Assembly: GCF_009687865.1 (NCBI RefSeq)
Contig: NZ_BLAE01000021.1
Span: forward strand, 92,126 to 156,125
Source of the DNA: Acrocarpospora macrocephala
Lineage (GTDB): Bacteria > Actinomycetota > Actinomycetes > Streptosporangiales > Streptosporangiaceae
Direction of reading: 5' to 3'
DNA: 64,000 nucleotides
In this document: in pieces, positions 1 through 8,392 of the stretch
Layout: each line of letters opens with the position of its first letter
Numbering within the stretch: position 1 is the first letter of the stretch
Notes under the pieces: generated by a model
Databases searched by the model: none
Told to the model about the DNA's origin: nothing
The model's input: the letters and a program-made list of their open reading frames with translations, nothing else
Position numbers and translations under genes: made by a program

Positions 1-2
1 CG

Positions 3-2459
3 GGCCTGGCCATCGGCGCCGAGGTGCGGCCGGGCGGCCTCTCGCTGACCGAGGTGGTGGCCACCGGCCTGCTCGACGGCGCGACCGACCTGGACCGGGA
101 CGGGGTGATCTCGGTCGGCGACCTGCTGGCGCACGCGCTGGCCGTGTTCGGCGAGGACGCCGAGTTCCAGCCGCGCCTGCTCACCTCGGCCGAGGGCCTG
201 GAGATCCCGGTCGCGCTCACCCCGCCCGCCCCCGGCTCCGGCATCCCGCCCGAGCTCGCGCCCGCCCGCGACCGGGTGAGCGGCCGGCCCACGTCCGCTG
301 AGCGGCTGGTCGGCATGGTGTACGACGAGTATCTGGGCGCGGACGCCCAGGCGCTGCTGCGGCGCGGCTCGCTGCTGGCCGACGACGAGGAGCTGACGCC
401 GGAGGTGGCCGGGCTGCTGACCGGCCGCCCGGAGGCGCGGGCCGAGCTGGCCGAGTGGCGGCTGCTCGGCACGGGCACGCCCTTCGTGCATCCGAGCGTG
501 GCGGAGGCCGGTCGGGCCCGGCTCACGGCGGCCGAGCTCGACGAGGTGCCCGGGGTGCTGCGCCGGTGGCGGGCCGGACGCCGGACCGTGCAGCCCCGGG
601 CCCGGCTCACCCCCGACCGCTGGACCATCGACGACGACCTCGGCCATCGGGTGTACGCGGAGGCGATCGCCGCGTTCGTCCGCCATCCGGAGACCAGGCC
701 GCCGCTGACGATCGGCATCAAGGGGCCGTGGGGCACCGGCAAGACCTCGCTGATGCGGATGATCCAGAACGATCTGGACCCGGGGGCCGCGACGGGGAAC
801 CCGGGGCCGATCCAGCTGCCCAGGCCGCTGCCGGCCCGGCGTCCGTCGCGGCTGCTCACGCTGATGGGACGGCTGTGGCCCGGCCCCGACCGGGTGACCA
901 ACGCGGAGGTCCGCAACTGGGCGAAACGGCCGCCTGAACCACCGCCCGAGGCGGTGCCCGGGGCCAGCGGGTGGCGGCCCACGGTGTGGTTCAACCCGTG
1001 GATGTACCAGAACGGCGAGCAGGTGTGGGCCGGTCTCGCGCACGAGATCATCACCCAGGTCACCGCGCGGCTGCCCCGGGCCGAGCGGGAACGTTTCTGG
1101 CTGCGGCTCAACCTGGCCAGAATCGACCGGGAGGCGGTCCGGCGCCGGGCCTACCGGCTGGCGGCGCTGCGCCTGGTGCCCGCCGCGCTCGGCCTGGCCA
1201 TGGCGCTGCTGCTGGCCGGCGCGTCCCAGCTGGCCACGCCGCTGCTCCCGGCCCTGGAGGGCACCGCCGCCGCGATCTCCTCGGCGGGCGCGCTGGCCGC
1301 GGTGGCCACCGGCTGGGTACGGCTCGCGCGTTTCTTCACCGAATCCGCCGACACCGCCTTCACCACCCTGGTACGCCCGCCCGACCTGTTCGCGCCCCCA
1401 CCGGAGACGGGCGACCTGCTCGCCGAGCCCGGATACAGCGCCAGGACCGGCTTCCTGCACCTGGTCCAGACCGACATGCGGCACGTGCTCGGCCTGGTGG
1501 CGACGGAGGAACGCCCGCTGGTGGTGTTCGTGGACGACCTGGATCGGTGCTCGTCCGGCACCGTGGCCCAGGTGATCGAGGCGATCAACCTGTTCCTGGC
1601 CGGGGAGTTCCCCGACTGCGTCTTCGTGCTGGCCATGGAGCCCGAGGTGGTGGCCGCCCACGTCGAGCTGGCCTACCGCGACCTCACGGAGTCGATGCCG
1701 GAGAGCCTCCGCCAGGGCATCGGCTGGCGGTTCCTGGAGAAGATCGTGCAGCTGCCGCTGTCGGTCCCGCTCCTGGCCGACGACACCCGCCTACCGGCAT
1801 ATGTCCGAGCTTTGATGGGAATTTCGGACACACCACGCATGCCCGAAATGCGGGTACCGCAGCAGCAGCCGCAGAACCTCGACCAGGAGCTGGTGGCCCG
1901 GCTCGAGCACGCGATCCGCGCCCGGCGGCCCCAGGCCGACACCCTCGACTCGATCGCCAGGGCCACCCAGCACGTCGTCGGCGCGCCCGCCGAGACCGCG
2001 GGGACGCTGGGCGGGCTGTGGCGGGAGACGCGCGCCGCGGCCGACCGGGTCTTCGACGACCTGTACAGCGACGAGAACGCCTACCGCGCGATCGAGGTGG
2101 CGCTGCCCGCCCTGTCGGCGAGCAACCCGCGCGAGCTCAAGCGCTACGTCAACGTGTTCCGCTTCTACTCGTTCGTCACCTACCGCCAGCGCCTGGCCGG
2201 GGAGCGCCCGGCGAGCGACGCCGAGGTGGCCAAGCTCTCGGCGCTCACCGTGCGCTGGCCGCAGCTGCTGTCCCTGCTGACCCGGGACTGCCCGGTGCGG
2301 AACGAGACCACGCTCGGCCTGCTCGAACAGGCCGCGCGTGCGGACGACTGGGCGGAGACCGCCCAGCTGGTCGGAGTGCCGGCGGAGGCGAGCGCGCCCC
2401 TCAGGGCGCTGCTCGCCTCCGGCCCTCCGGTCGCCGATCTGGCCAGGCGCCTGCTCTAA
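3..2459 (+). CDS. KAP-family P-loop NTPase, 5' end outside the window
   Basis: Numbering is from the GTG at 24; the frame stays open to the window edge, so the true start is upstream. Residues 1-40 resemble the end of a caspase-like peptidase domain (a run with DLDRDGVISVGDL, typical of the last helix and loop of C14 proteins). A KAP NTPase domain follows, with Walker A GPWGTGKT at about 234-241, a hydrophobic membrane segment at about 390-440, and Walker B VVFVDDLDR at about 500. KAP proteins are membrane-linked NTPases, often found in bacterial signalling or conflict proteins. The caspase-KAP fusion is inferred from the last few dozen residues only. The stop codon overlaps the convergent dps stop by 4 bp. 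Confidence 0.75.
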   Translation, partial: GLAIGAEVRPGGLSLTEVVATGLLDGATDLDRDGVISVGDLLAHALAVFGEDAEFQPRLLTSAEGLEIPVALTPPAPGSGIPPELAPARDRVSGRPTSAERLVGMVYDEYLGADAQALLRRGSLLADDEELTPEVAGLLTGRPEARAELAEWRLLGTGTPFVHPSVAEAGRARLTAAELDEVPGVLRRWRAGRRTVQPRARLTPDRWTIDDDLGHRVYAEAIAAFVRHPETRPPLTIGIKGPWGTGKTSLMRMIQNDLDPGAATGNPGPIQLPRPLPARRPSRLLTLMGRLWPGPDRVTNAEVRNWAKRPPEPPPEAVPGASGWRPTVWFNPWMYQNGEQVWAGLAHEIITQVTARLPRAERERFWLRLNLARIDREAVRRRAYRLAALRLVPAALGLAMALLLAGASQLATPLLPALEGTAAAISSAGALAAVATGWVRLARFFTESADTAFTTLVRPPDLFAPPPETGDLLAEPGYSARTGFLHLVQTDMRHVLGLVATEERPLVVFVDDLDRCSSGTVAQVIEAINLFLAGEFPDCVFVLAMEPEVVAAHVELAYRDLTESMPESLRQGIGWRFLEKIVQLPLSVPLLADDTRLPAYVRALMGISDTPRMPEMRVPQQQPQNLDQELVARLEHAIRARRPQADTLDSIARATQHVVGAPAETAGTLGGLWRETRAAADRVFDDLYSDENAYRAIEVALPALSASNPRELKRYVNVFRFYSFVTYRQRLAGERPASDAEVAKLSALTVRWPQLLSLLTRDCPVRNETTLGLLEQAARADDWAETAQLVGVPAEASAPLRALLASGPPVADLARRLL

Positions 2460-2923
2460 CGCTGGGCCTGGATCATCCAGTGGTGCTTCTCCAGGTCCCG
2501 GGTGAGACCGATGAGGAGATCCTGGGTGACCGGGTCGGGCCGCTCGGTGGCGTCGATCCGCTTCCGCATCCGCCGGATGATCGACTCCAGGATGTCGGTC
2601 ATCGCGGCGATGACCTTGCCGTCCTCGATCGGCCCGGCGTCCAGGTGCGGCACCTGGCTGTCGTTGGCGATCGTGGTGGCGCGCCCGTCCGGGCTGACGC
2701 CGATGGCGACGGCCCGCTCGGCGACGAGGTCGGCCGTCTTCCTGGCCATCTTGACGATGTCGTCGAGCTGCAGGTGGATCGAGCGGAAGAAGCGCCCGGT
2801 CAGGTTCCAGTGCGCCTGCTTGCCCACGAGCGACAAGTCGAGGAGGTCGAGCAGGGCGCCCTGCAACGCCTCCCCGGTGATCTTCTTGTTCTCGGCGGTC
2901 AGAAGGCTGGTAATTGGAGCCAT
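2456..2923 (-). CDS. dps: Dps-type DNA-protecting ferritin-like protein
   Basis: A 155-residue four-helix ferritin-like protein. Dps proteins form 12-subunit cages, oxidise Fe(II) with peroxide and protect DNA. The ferroxidase signature is visible: HWN near residue 37, an H-x3-DD stretch (HLQLDD) about 14 residues on, then DLVAER with its acidic pair. The start is the ATG at 2923 (MAPITSL), because GGAAGGA lies about 6 bases upstream; the in-frame codon at 2938 would place that Shine-Dalgarno inside the coding region. It is divergent from the MerR gene, and inverted repeats in the shared upstream region could control it. It converges on the KAP gene with overlapping stop codons. Confidence 0.9.
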   Translation of the reverse strand: MAPITSLLTAENKKITGEALQGALLDLLDLSLVGKQAHWNLTGRFFRSIHLQLDDIVKMARKTADLVAERAVAIGVSPDGRATTIANDSQVPHLDAGPIEDGKVIAAMTDILESIIRRMRKRIDATERPDPVTQDLLIGLTRDLEKHHWMIQAQR

Positions 2924-2944
2924 GCTTGTTCCTTCCATCGAGAT

Positions 2945-3052
2945 TGAGGGTTATTCGAAAGGAGCCCGGCGCGGTTCAACGAGTCGCGCCGACCTGCTGG
3001 GACGCCACGAGGGCGAACTTTTGAATAATCCTCATTGACCTATTTCGGTCAA
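2945..3052. promoter_or_regulatory. inverted-repeat elements upstream of dps
   Basis: Two arms, TGAGGGTTATTCGAAAG at 2945-2961 and the reverse complement of TGAGGATTATTCAAAAG at 3018-3034, match at 15 of 17 positions about 56 bp apart. Next to them is a perfect TTGACC-6 bp-GGTCAA palindrome at 3035-3052. All lie in the dps/MerR divergent region and could be binding sites for redox or iron regulators of dps. The regulator is unknown. Confidence 0.45.
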
Positions 3053-3081
3053 CCCGAAAAGAGTCGACCCTGTTCCGTAGT

Positions 3082-3106
3082 TGACACTGTCATCGTGACA
3101 GTGTCA
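3082..3106. promoter_or_regulatory. double palindromic operator before the MerR gene
   Basis: Two 11-bp palindromes, TGACACTGTCA (3082-3092) and TGACAGTGTCA (3096-3106), are separated by 3 bp. Together they form a perfect larger inverted repeat, 10 bp before the MerR ATG at 3117. TTGACA at 3081-3086 could be a -35 element overlapped by the operator, which fits autoregulation by the MerR protein. The operator role is inferred. Confidence 0.6.
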
Positions 3107-3116
3107 CTGTTGAACC

Positions 3117-3728
3117 ATGAGCGAGACCTGGACCATCGGCGAGCTGGCCGAGCGCGCGGCCGGCGCGCTCGGTTCCGACGCGCGCGTCAACGGGCGGGTC
3201 AGGGACATCCCGAACGAGCGCCTCATCCGGTGGTACGCGACGATCGGCCTCCTCGACCCGCCCCTGGCCCGGCGCGGCCGAGTCGCTCTGTACGGGCCGC
3301 GTCACCTGCTGCAACTCGTCGCGATCAAGCGCCGCCAGGCCGCCGGTCGCTCGATCGCGGACATCCAGATCGAGCTGGCCGGAGCCCCCGACTCGGCCCT
3401 CCAGAACATCGCCCTCATCTCCCCATACCCAGCCGAACCCGAAAATTCCTCCCCTGAGCCCGAACATTCCTCCCCCGAGCCCGCCCGCGCCCGCTTCTGG
3501 GCCGCCACCGGTGAGCGTTCAACCCCCACACCACCGGCCGGCCCACCGCCCGCCGCGCGCGTGCACGGCGTGCGGATCGCCCCAGGAGTGGCTCTGGTGC
3601 TGGACGCCGCCGACCGGGCACCGTCGGACGCGGACCTGGTCGCGCTGGCGGCGGCGGCCCAGCCCTTGCTGGCGGCGCTGAGCGAACTCGGCCTGATCAC
3701 CATGAAATCGGAAGGGACACCGTCATGA
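3117..3728 (+). CDS. MerR-family transcriptional regulator
   Basis: A 203-residue protein with an N-terminal MerR winged-helix domain (about 4-85): TIGELAER, then a recognition region with ERLIRWYATIGLLDPP and YGPRHLLQLVAIKRRQAAG. The middle (about 100-125) is a Pro/Glu/Ser linker with repeated SSPEPE/SSPEPA units, followed by a C-terminal domain of unknown ligand. The 3' end overlaps the VIT-VWA gene by ATGA, so the two are co-translated. A double palindrome directly upstream suggests it regulates this pair. No metal-binding cysteine pattern of MerR or SoxR type is seen, so its effector is unknown. Confidence 0.85.
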   Translation: MSETWTIGELAERAAGALGSDARVNGRVRDIPNERLIRWYATIGLLDPPLARRGRVALYGPRHLLQLVAIKRRQAAGRSIADIQIELAGAPDSALQNIALISPYPAEPENSSPEPEHSSPEPARARFWAATGERSTPTPPAGPPPAARVHGVRIAPGVALVLDAADRAPSDADLVALAAAAQPLLAALSELGLITMKSEGTPS

Positions 3729-6196
3729 CCGTTCCCATCACTCCGCTGCGGCCGGAGGAGTACGCGCCGGTGCCCGACTCCGGGTTCGGCGCCCTGGAGA
3801 CCGAGAAGGGCAACCTGCCGCTGGAGAGCGTGGCGGTGACCGCGCACCTCAGCGGCCTGACCGCGGGCGTGGAGGTGGCGCAGGGCTTCCGCAATCCCTA
3901 CGACGTCTCGCTTGAGGCCACCTACGTGTTCCCGCTCCCGCCCCGGGCCGCGGTCACCAAGTTCACCCTGGAGGCCGACGACCGGGTGGTCGAAGGGCTG
4001 CTCAAGGAGCGTGGCGAGGCCAGGGCCGACTACGACCGCGCGCTGGCGCAGGGTCAGCGGGCGGCGATCGCCGAGGAGGACCGGCCGGACGTGTTCACCA
4101 TCCGGGTCGGCAACATCGTGCCCGGCGAGCGGGTCACCGTGCGGCTGACGCTCAGCCAGCCGCTGCCCTACGAGGACGGCGCGGCCGAATTCCGCTTCCC
4201 GCTGGTGGTCGCCCCCCGCTACATCCCGGGCGTGCCCCTGGAGGGCGCGCAGTCCGGCGGCGGCGTGGCCGCCGACACCGACGCCGTCCCCGACGCGTCC
4301 CGCATCACCCCGCCGGTCCTGCTCCCGGGCTTCCCCAATCCCGTACGGCTGTCGCTGGCCACCACCATCGACCCGGCCGGTCTGGACCTGCGCGAGATCC
4401 GCTCCAGCCTGCACACCGTGGACACCACCACCGGGGAGACCATCACCGTCGAACTCCGGCCGGGCGAGCGCCTGGACCGGGACTTCATCCTGCGCCTGGC
4501 CTTCGACGCGTCCACGTCGCTGGCGCTGACCCCGGACGACGAGGGCCAGGAGGGCACCTTCACGCTCACCCTCACTCCCCCGGCCGACGCGGCCGCCACA
4601 CCGGCCCCCCGGGACGTGGTGCTGCTGCTCGACCGTTCCGGCAGCATGACCGGCTGGAAGATGGTCGCCGCCCGGCGCGCCGCCGCCCGGATCGTGGACA
4701 CGCTGACCGCGCACGACCGGCTGGCCGTGCTGGCCTTCGACCACGACGTCAACCGGGCGTTCACCGGCGGGCTGGTGGCGGCGAGCGACCGGAACCGTTA
4801 CCGGGCGGTCGAGCACCTGTCGCGGCTGGACGCGCGCGGCGGCACGGAGATCCTCGCGCCGATGGAAGAGGCGCTCCGGCTGCTCGATGATCCGAACAGG
4901 GACCGGGTCATGGTCCTGGTGACCGACGGGCAGGTCGGCAACGAGGACGAGATCGTCGAACGGGTCGGCGCGAAGATCACCGGCGACTCGGGGATCCGGA
5001 TCCACGCCGTCGGCATCGACCGGGCGGTCAACGCCGGGTTCCTCGGGCGGCTGGCCATGCTCGGCTCCGGCCGGTGCGAGCTGGTCGAGTCGGAGGACCG
5101 GCTGGACGAGGCGATGGAGCACATCCACCGCCGCATCGGCTCCCCGCTGGTCACCGACCTCACCCTGACCGCCGTGGACCTCGATCTGGTCGAGGACACG
5201 CTCACCCATGTGGGTTCCCTCTTCCCGGGGGTGCCGCTGGTCGTCTCCGGGCGGTTCCGGGGTCGTGGGGAGAGCCCGGCGATCGCCGTACGGGGAACGG
5301 CCGACGGCGAGCCGTGGGAGCGTACGGTCGAGGGCCGCGGGGCCGGCGCGCCCGCCGCGCGGGCGGTCTGGGCGCGGGCCGAGCTGCGCCGCCTGGAGGA
5401 TCGGTACACGATCGGCGAGCGGGAGCTGGAGTCCCGGATCGTGGCGACCTCGCTGCGGTTCGGCGTGCTGTGCCGGTTCACCTCGTTCGTCGCGGTCGAC
5501 TCGCGGGTGGTCGCCGACGGCAAGCCGCGGCACCACGTGATCCAGCCGGTCGAGCAGCCCAGCGGCTGGGAGATGCCGATGAACATGTCCGCCGTCGCGG
5601 CCGCCGCGCCGATCCGGATGGAGAAGGCCTCCTTCGCCATGGACGAGACCTTCGGCGGGGCGGCGCCCGGCGCGCCCGCGCCTCCGCCGCCACCCGCTCC
5701 GCGCATGATGCGGCGGACGCCCGCTCCGGACACGCCGTCCCAGCCGTTCGCCCAGCCGCCCGGCGCGCCGCCGGCGCCGATCCCGTCCCCCGGTCCGGGC
5801 GCGGGACCCCGGGCCCGCGGACGGAGCGTTTCGCCGGGACCGATGAGGCCCCACCCGGGCCGGGAGCGGCAGCCCAGCCTGGACAGCGTGCGCGCCCTGC
5901 TCGCCGAGGAGCTGGTCCGGCTGCGCGCGGCGGCCGGGCGGCCGGATCAGGAGCGCCGGCGCTACCTGTCCGACCTGGCCAGCCGCCTGCGGGTGATCGA
6001 CCAGATGGCGGGCGGCCACGCCGACCTGGCGTCGCTGGCCGCCGAGCTGGAAGGGGCGGAGCGTGCCGACGCCGACCTGGCCCGGCTCTGGCAGCGCGCC
6101 GTCGATCTGCTCGGCCGCCTCACCGGAGGCGCGGCCGACGCTCCCGCGCCGCCGGATTCGACCCGCGCCCGCCGCCCGTTCTGGAAGCGCACGTAG
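3725..6196 (+). CDS. VIT and von Willebrand factor A domain protein
   Basis: An 823-residue protein. A VIT (vault/inter-alpha-trypsin) domain occupies about residues 1-140 (PLESVAVTAHLSGLTAGVEVAQGFRN, YVFPLPPRAAVTKF). A VWA domain lies at about 295-460 with the MIDAS motif LLLDRSGSM and the later VTDGQVGNED. A Pro/Ala-rich linker (about 645-715) leads to a helical C-terminal region. There is no signal peptide, so it is probably cytosolic. It is translationally coupled to the MerR regulator by ATGA. Such proteins are thought to mediate metal-dependent protein-protein contacts; the partner is unknown. Confidence 0.88.
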   Translation: MTVPITPLRPEEYAPVPDSGFGALETEKGNLPLESVAVTAHLSGLTAGVEVAQGFRNPYDVSLEATYVFPLPPRAAVTKFTLEADDRVVEGLLKERGEARADYDRALAQGQRAAIAEEDRPDVFTIRVGNIVPGERVTVRLTLSQPLPYEDGAAEFRFPLVVAPRYIPGVPLEGAQSGGGVAADTDAVPDASRITPPVLLPGFPNPVRLSLATTIDPAGLDLREIRSSLHTVDTTTGETITVELRPGERLDRDFILRLAFDASTSLALTPDDEGQEGTFTLTLTPPADAAATPAPRDVVLLLDRSGSMTGWKMVAARRAAARIVDTLTAHDRLAVLAFDHDVNRAFTGGLVAASDRNRYRAVEHLSRLDARGGTEILAPMEEALRLLDDPNRDRVMVLVTDGQVGNEDEIVERVGAKITGDSGIRIHAVGIDRAVNAGFLGRLAMLGSGRCELVESEDRLDEAMEHIHRRIGSPLVTDLTLTAVDLDLVEDTLTHVGSLFPGVPLVVSGRFRGRGESPAIAVRGTADGEPWERTVEGRGAGAPAARAVWARAELRRLEDRYTIGERELESRIVATSLRFGVLCRFTSFVAVDSRVVADGKPRHHVIQPVEQPSGWEMPMNMSAVAAAAPIRMEKASFAMDETFGGAAPGAPAPPPPPAPRMMRRTPAPDTPSQPFAQPPGAPPAPIPSPGPGAGPRARGRSVSPGPMRPHPGRERQPSLDSVRALLAEELVRLRAAAGRPDQERRRYLSDLASRLRVIDQMAGGHADLASLAAELEGAERADADLARLWQRAVDLLGRLTGGAADAPAPPDSTRARRPFWKRT

Positions 6197-6297
6197 ACTG
6201 CGATCATGACCATGCCGCGCCAGGGGTTCCGGGGAAGGCCATGTGGCCGGGCCCTGTCCCCTGGCGACGGGAGGGCATCCCGCGCACGGAATACGGC

Positions 6298-6321
6298 ACC
6301 GGCCGCCGCCCGGCGGCCGGT
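6298..6321. terminator. bidirectional hairpin between VIT-VWA and acyltransferase genes
   Basis: A perfect 10-bp GC stem (ACCGGCCGCC / GGCGGCCGGT) with a GCCC loop sits between two convergent genes. There is no clear U tract, as is common for actinomycete terminators. Confidence 0.55.
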
Positions 6322-6337
6322 CGCGGGCTCTGGGGTT

Positions 6338-7039
6338 CTAGCCGTGGACTTCGCGGGCCGCGCGGATCATTTCGACCTTGGCGCTGGCGGCGTATTTATC
6401 GACATATTCCTGGCCGGAGAGCTCCATCAGCGCGTACATGATCTCGTCGGTGACCGCGCGCAGGACCAGGAAGTCGTTCTCCATGCCGTAGTAGCGGGAG
6501 AAGTCGAGGGGCTTGCCGTACTTGACGCCCGGGCGGATGCCGAACTTGGGGATCGGGCGGCCCGGCGGCATCATCTCGAAAGTGTTGATCATGGCCCAGG
6601 GGATGACGGGCGCGCGCGACTCCAGGGCGAGGCGGGCGACGCCCGTCTTGCCCTTGTAGAGGCGGCCGTCGGGCGAGCGGGTGCCCTCCGGGTAGATGCC
6701 CAGCACGCTGCCCTCGCCGAGGACGCGCAGGCCGGTCCGGAGCGCGGCCTCGCTGGCCTTCCCGCCGGAACGGTCGATCGGAACCGTGCCGACGCCCGAG
6801 AAGAACGCCCGGCTGACCAGGCCCTTTATGCCGCTACCGGTAAAATAGTCAGACTTGCCGAGCGAGATGACCTTGCGCGGCAGGAAGAGCGCCCCGAAGA
6901 AATGGTCGGCGAACGACAGGTGGTTCCCGGCCAGGATGACGGGCCCCTCCTTCGGCACGTTCTCCACCCCTTCCGCCCACGGACGGAACACGAAATGGAG
7001 GAACGGCCAGAGGATGGCCTTCACCACCCAGTAGAACAC
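6338..7039 (-). CDS. 1-acyl-sn-glycerol-3-phosphate acyltransferase (PlsC family)
   Basis: A lysophospholipid acyltransferase that would transfer an acyl chain to lysophosphatidic acid at the membrane. The family signatures are present: NHLSFAD (the H-x4-D catalytic motif) near residue 40 and EGTRS near 115, plus a hydrophobic N-terminus (VVKAILWPFLHFVF). I chose the GTG at 7039 because AGGAG lies about 7 bases before it; an ATG 36 bases upstream (7075) is possible. It is divergent from the hydrolase gene. An acyltransferase occupies the same relative place in the mycobacterial block (Rv2182c). Confidence 0.85.
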   Translation of the reverse strand: MFYWVVKAILWPFLHFVFRPWAEGVENVPKEGPVILAGNHLSFADHFFGALFLPRKVISLGKSDYFTGSGIKGLVSRAFFSGVGTVPIDRSGGKASEAALRTGLRVLGEGSVLGIYPEGTRSPDGRLYKGKTGVARLALESRAPVIPWAMINTFEMMPPGRPIPKFGIRPGVKYGKPLDFSRYYGMENDFLVLRAVTDEIMYALMELSGQEYVDKYAASAKVEMIRAAREVHG

Positions 7040-7153
7040 TCGGGGCTCTCCTTCGGTTGTTTTCAGTGGAGTCATCTTCGCACGGCTGACCCTCTCGCAC
7101 GACTGAGGCGTAACGTGCGACTATCGGGCAATCTTTCCGATTTTGGAGGAGAC

Positions 7154-7918
7154 ATGCCGCTGCTGCCGGGCGCTGAGCCGTACCACCACGAAGGCGGTCA
7201 GATCGGCGTGCTGCTCTGCCATGGTTTCACCGGGACGCCGCAGTCGCTGCGGCCCTGGGGGGAGTTCCTGGCCGAGGCCGGGATCACCGTCTCGCTGCCC
7301 CGGCTGCCCGGGCACGGCACCACCTGGCAGGAGATGAACCGCACCCGCTGGGAGGACTGGTACGCCGAGCTCGACCGCGCCTTCGCCGAACTGAAGGCGA
7401 CCTGCGCCGAGGTCTTCGTGATGGGCCTGTCCATGGGCGGCTGCATGGCCCTGCGCCTGGCCGAGGTGCACGGCCCCGCGATCCGGGGGCTGGTGATCGT
7501 CAACCCGTCCGTGGTGAACGACTCGCCGATCCTGCTGCTGGCCCCGGTGCTCAAGTGGGTGCTGCCGTCGGTGCCCGGGATCGGCAGCGACATCAAGAAG
7601 CCGGGCAGCGTCGAACTCGCGTACGACCGCACGCCCGTGCGCGCCGCCGCCACGCTGCCGCGGCTCTGGAAACTGGTCCAGTCCGAGCTGGACCGGATCG
7701 GCCAGCCGGTGCTGGTCTACCGGAGCACGCAGGACCATGTGCTGAAACCGGCTAACGTGGAGTTCCTCCGGACGCGTATGGGGGACAATCTGGAGGTCCG
7801 GGAATGCGTGGACAGCTATCACGTCGCGACCCTGGACAACGACGCTCCGGCCATCTTCTCGGGGAGCCTGGACTTCATCCGCCGTTACGCGTCTGTACCC
7901 TTGACGAAGGACTCTTGA
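7154..7918 (+). CDS. alpha/beta hydrolase, carboxylesterase or monoacylglycerol lipase type
   Basis: A 254-residue alpha/beta-hydrolase. The oxyanion motif CHGFTGTP, the nucleophile elbow GLSMGG, the acid in STQDHV and the histidine in SYHVATLD are in the usual order and spacing of small esterases such as Est30 and bacterial monoacylglycerol lipases. The lack of a signal peptide points to the cytosol. The start is ATG 7154, with GGAGGAG just before it. It is divergent from the PlsC gene, and a lipid-turnover link between the two is plausible but inferred. A short membrane-protein gene follows 12 bp after its stop. Confidence 0.85.
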   Translation: MPLLPGAEPYHHEGGQIGVLLCHGFTGTPQSLRPWGEFLAEAGITVSLPRLPGHGTTWQEMNRTRWEDWYAELDRAFAELKATCAEVFVMGLSMGGCMALRLAEVHGPAIRGLVIVNPSVVNDSPILLLAPVLKWVLPSVPGIGSDIKKPGSVELAYDRTPVRAAATLPRLWKLVQSELDRIGQPVLVYRSTQDHVLKPANVEFLRTRMGDNLEVRECVDSYHVATLDNDAPAIFSGSLDFIRRYASVPLTKDS

Positions 7919-7930
7919 CCTGGGATCGAT

Positions 7931-8392
7931 GTGACGCCACAGAGTGATGAGGACGAGGTCTGGCGTCAGATCGTCGCCTCTTATAACGACACACCCGACA
8001 ACGGCTCGGCCGATCAGCCATGGCCGGATCGGGAGAACGTGCCGGCGAGTCCGGCGACCGTGGAGGTGGACGGCGAGTCCACCGGCGCGGTGGTGGCGGA
8101 CGACGCGGCGGACACCGCGGCCGAAGCTCAGCCCGATGAGGACAACGACCACTACATCCCGCCGCCGCCTCCGCCGCTGCCCAAGACGGACGCGCTCACG
8201 AAGGCGTCCTGGCTGGCGCTGTTCGGCGGGCCCGCCTACCTGCTGCTGGCGGCGCTGCTGAGCTGGCCGATGGATCCGTGGATCGTGTTCACCGCGGTCG
8301 CGGCCTTCATCGGCGGGTTCGTGGCGCTGGTGGTCCGGATGGGGGACGGCCCGCCGAACGACTCCGGCTGGGACGACGGCGCCGTCGTTTAA
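7931..8392 (+). CDS. small membrane protein with acidic and proline-rich N-terminus
   Basis: A 153-residue protein of unknown function. The first 85 residues are acidic and end in a run of prolines (YIPPPPPPLP). Two hydrophobic helices follow (about 98-115 and 120-138), then a short polar tail. It lies 12 bp after the hydrolase gene and is probably in its operon. Its TAA overlaps the convergent TAA of the next gene within TTAA. Confidence 0.65.
   Translation: MTPQSDEDEVWRQIVASYNDTPDNGSADQPWPDRENVPASPATVEVDGESTGAVVADDAADTAAEAQPDEDNDHYIPPPPPPLPKTDALTKASWLALFGGPAYLLLAALLSWPMDPWIVFTAVAAFIGGFVALVVRMGDGPPNDSGWDDGAVV

Noticed and set aside
3302..6019. Long minus-strand open frame (905 codons) opposite the VIT-VWA gene
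   Set aside because: High-GC third-position bias keeps antisense frames open. The plus strand has a clear VIT-VWA protein, and the minus frame has no family motifs.
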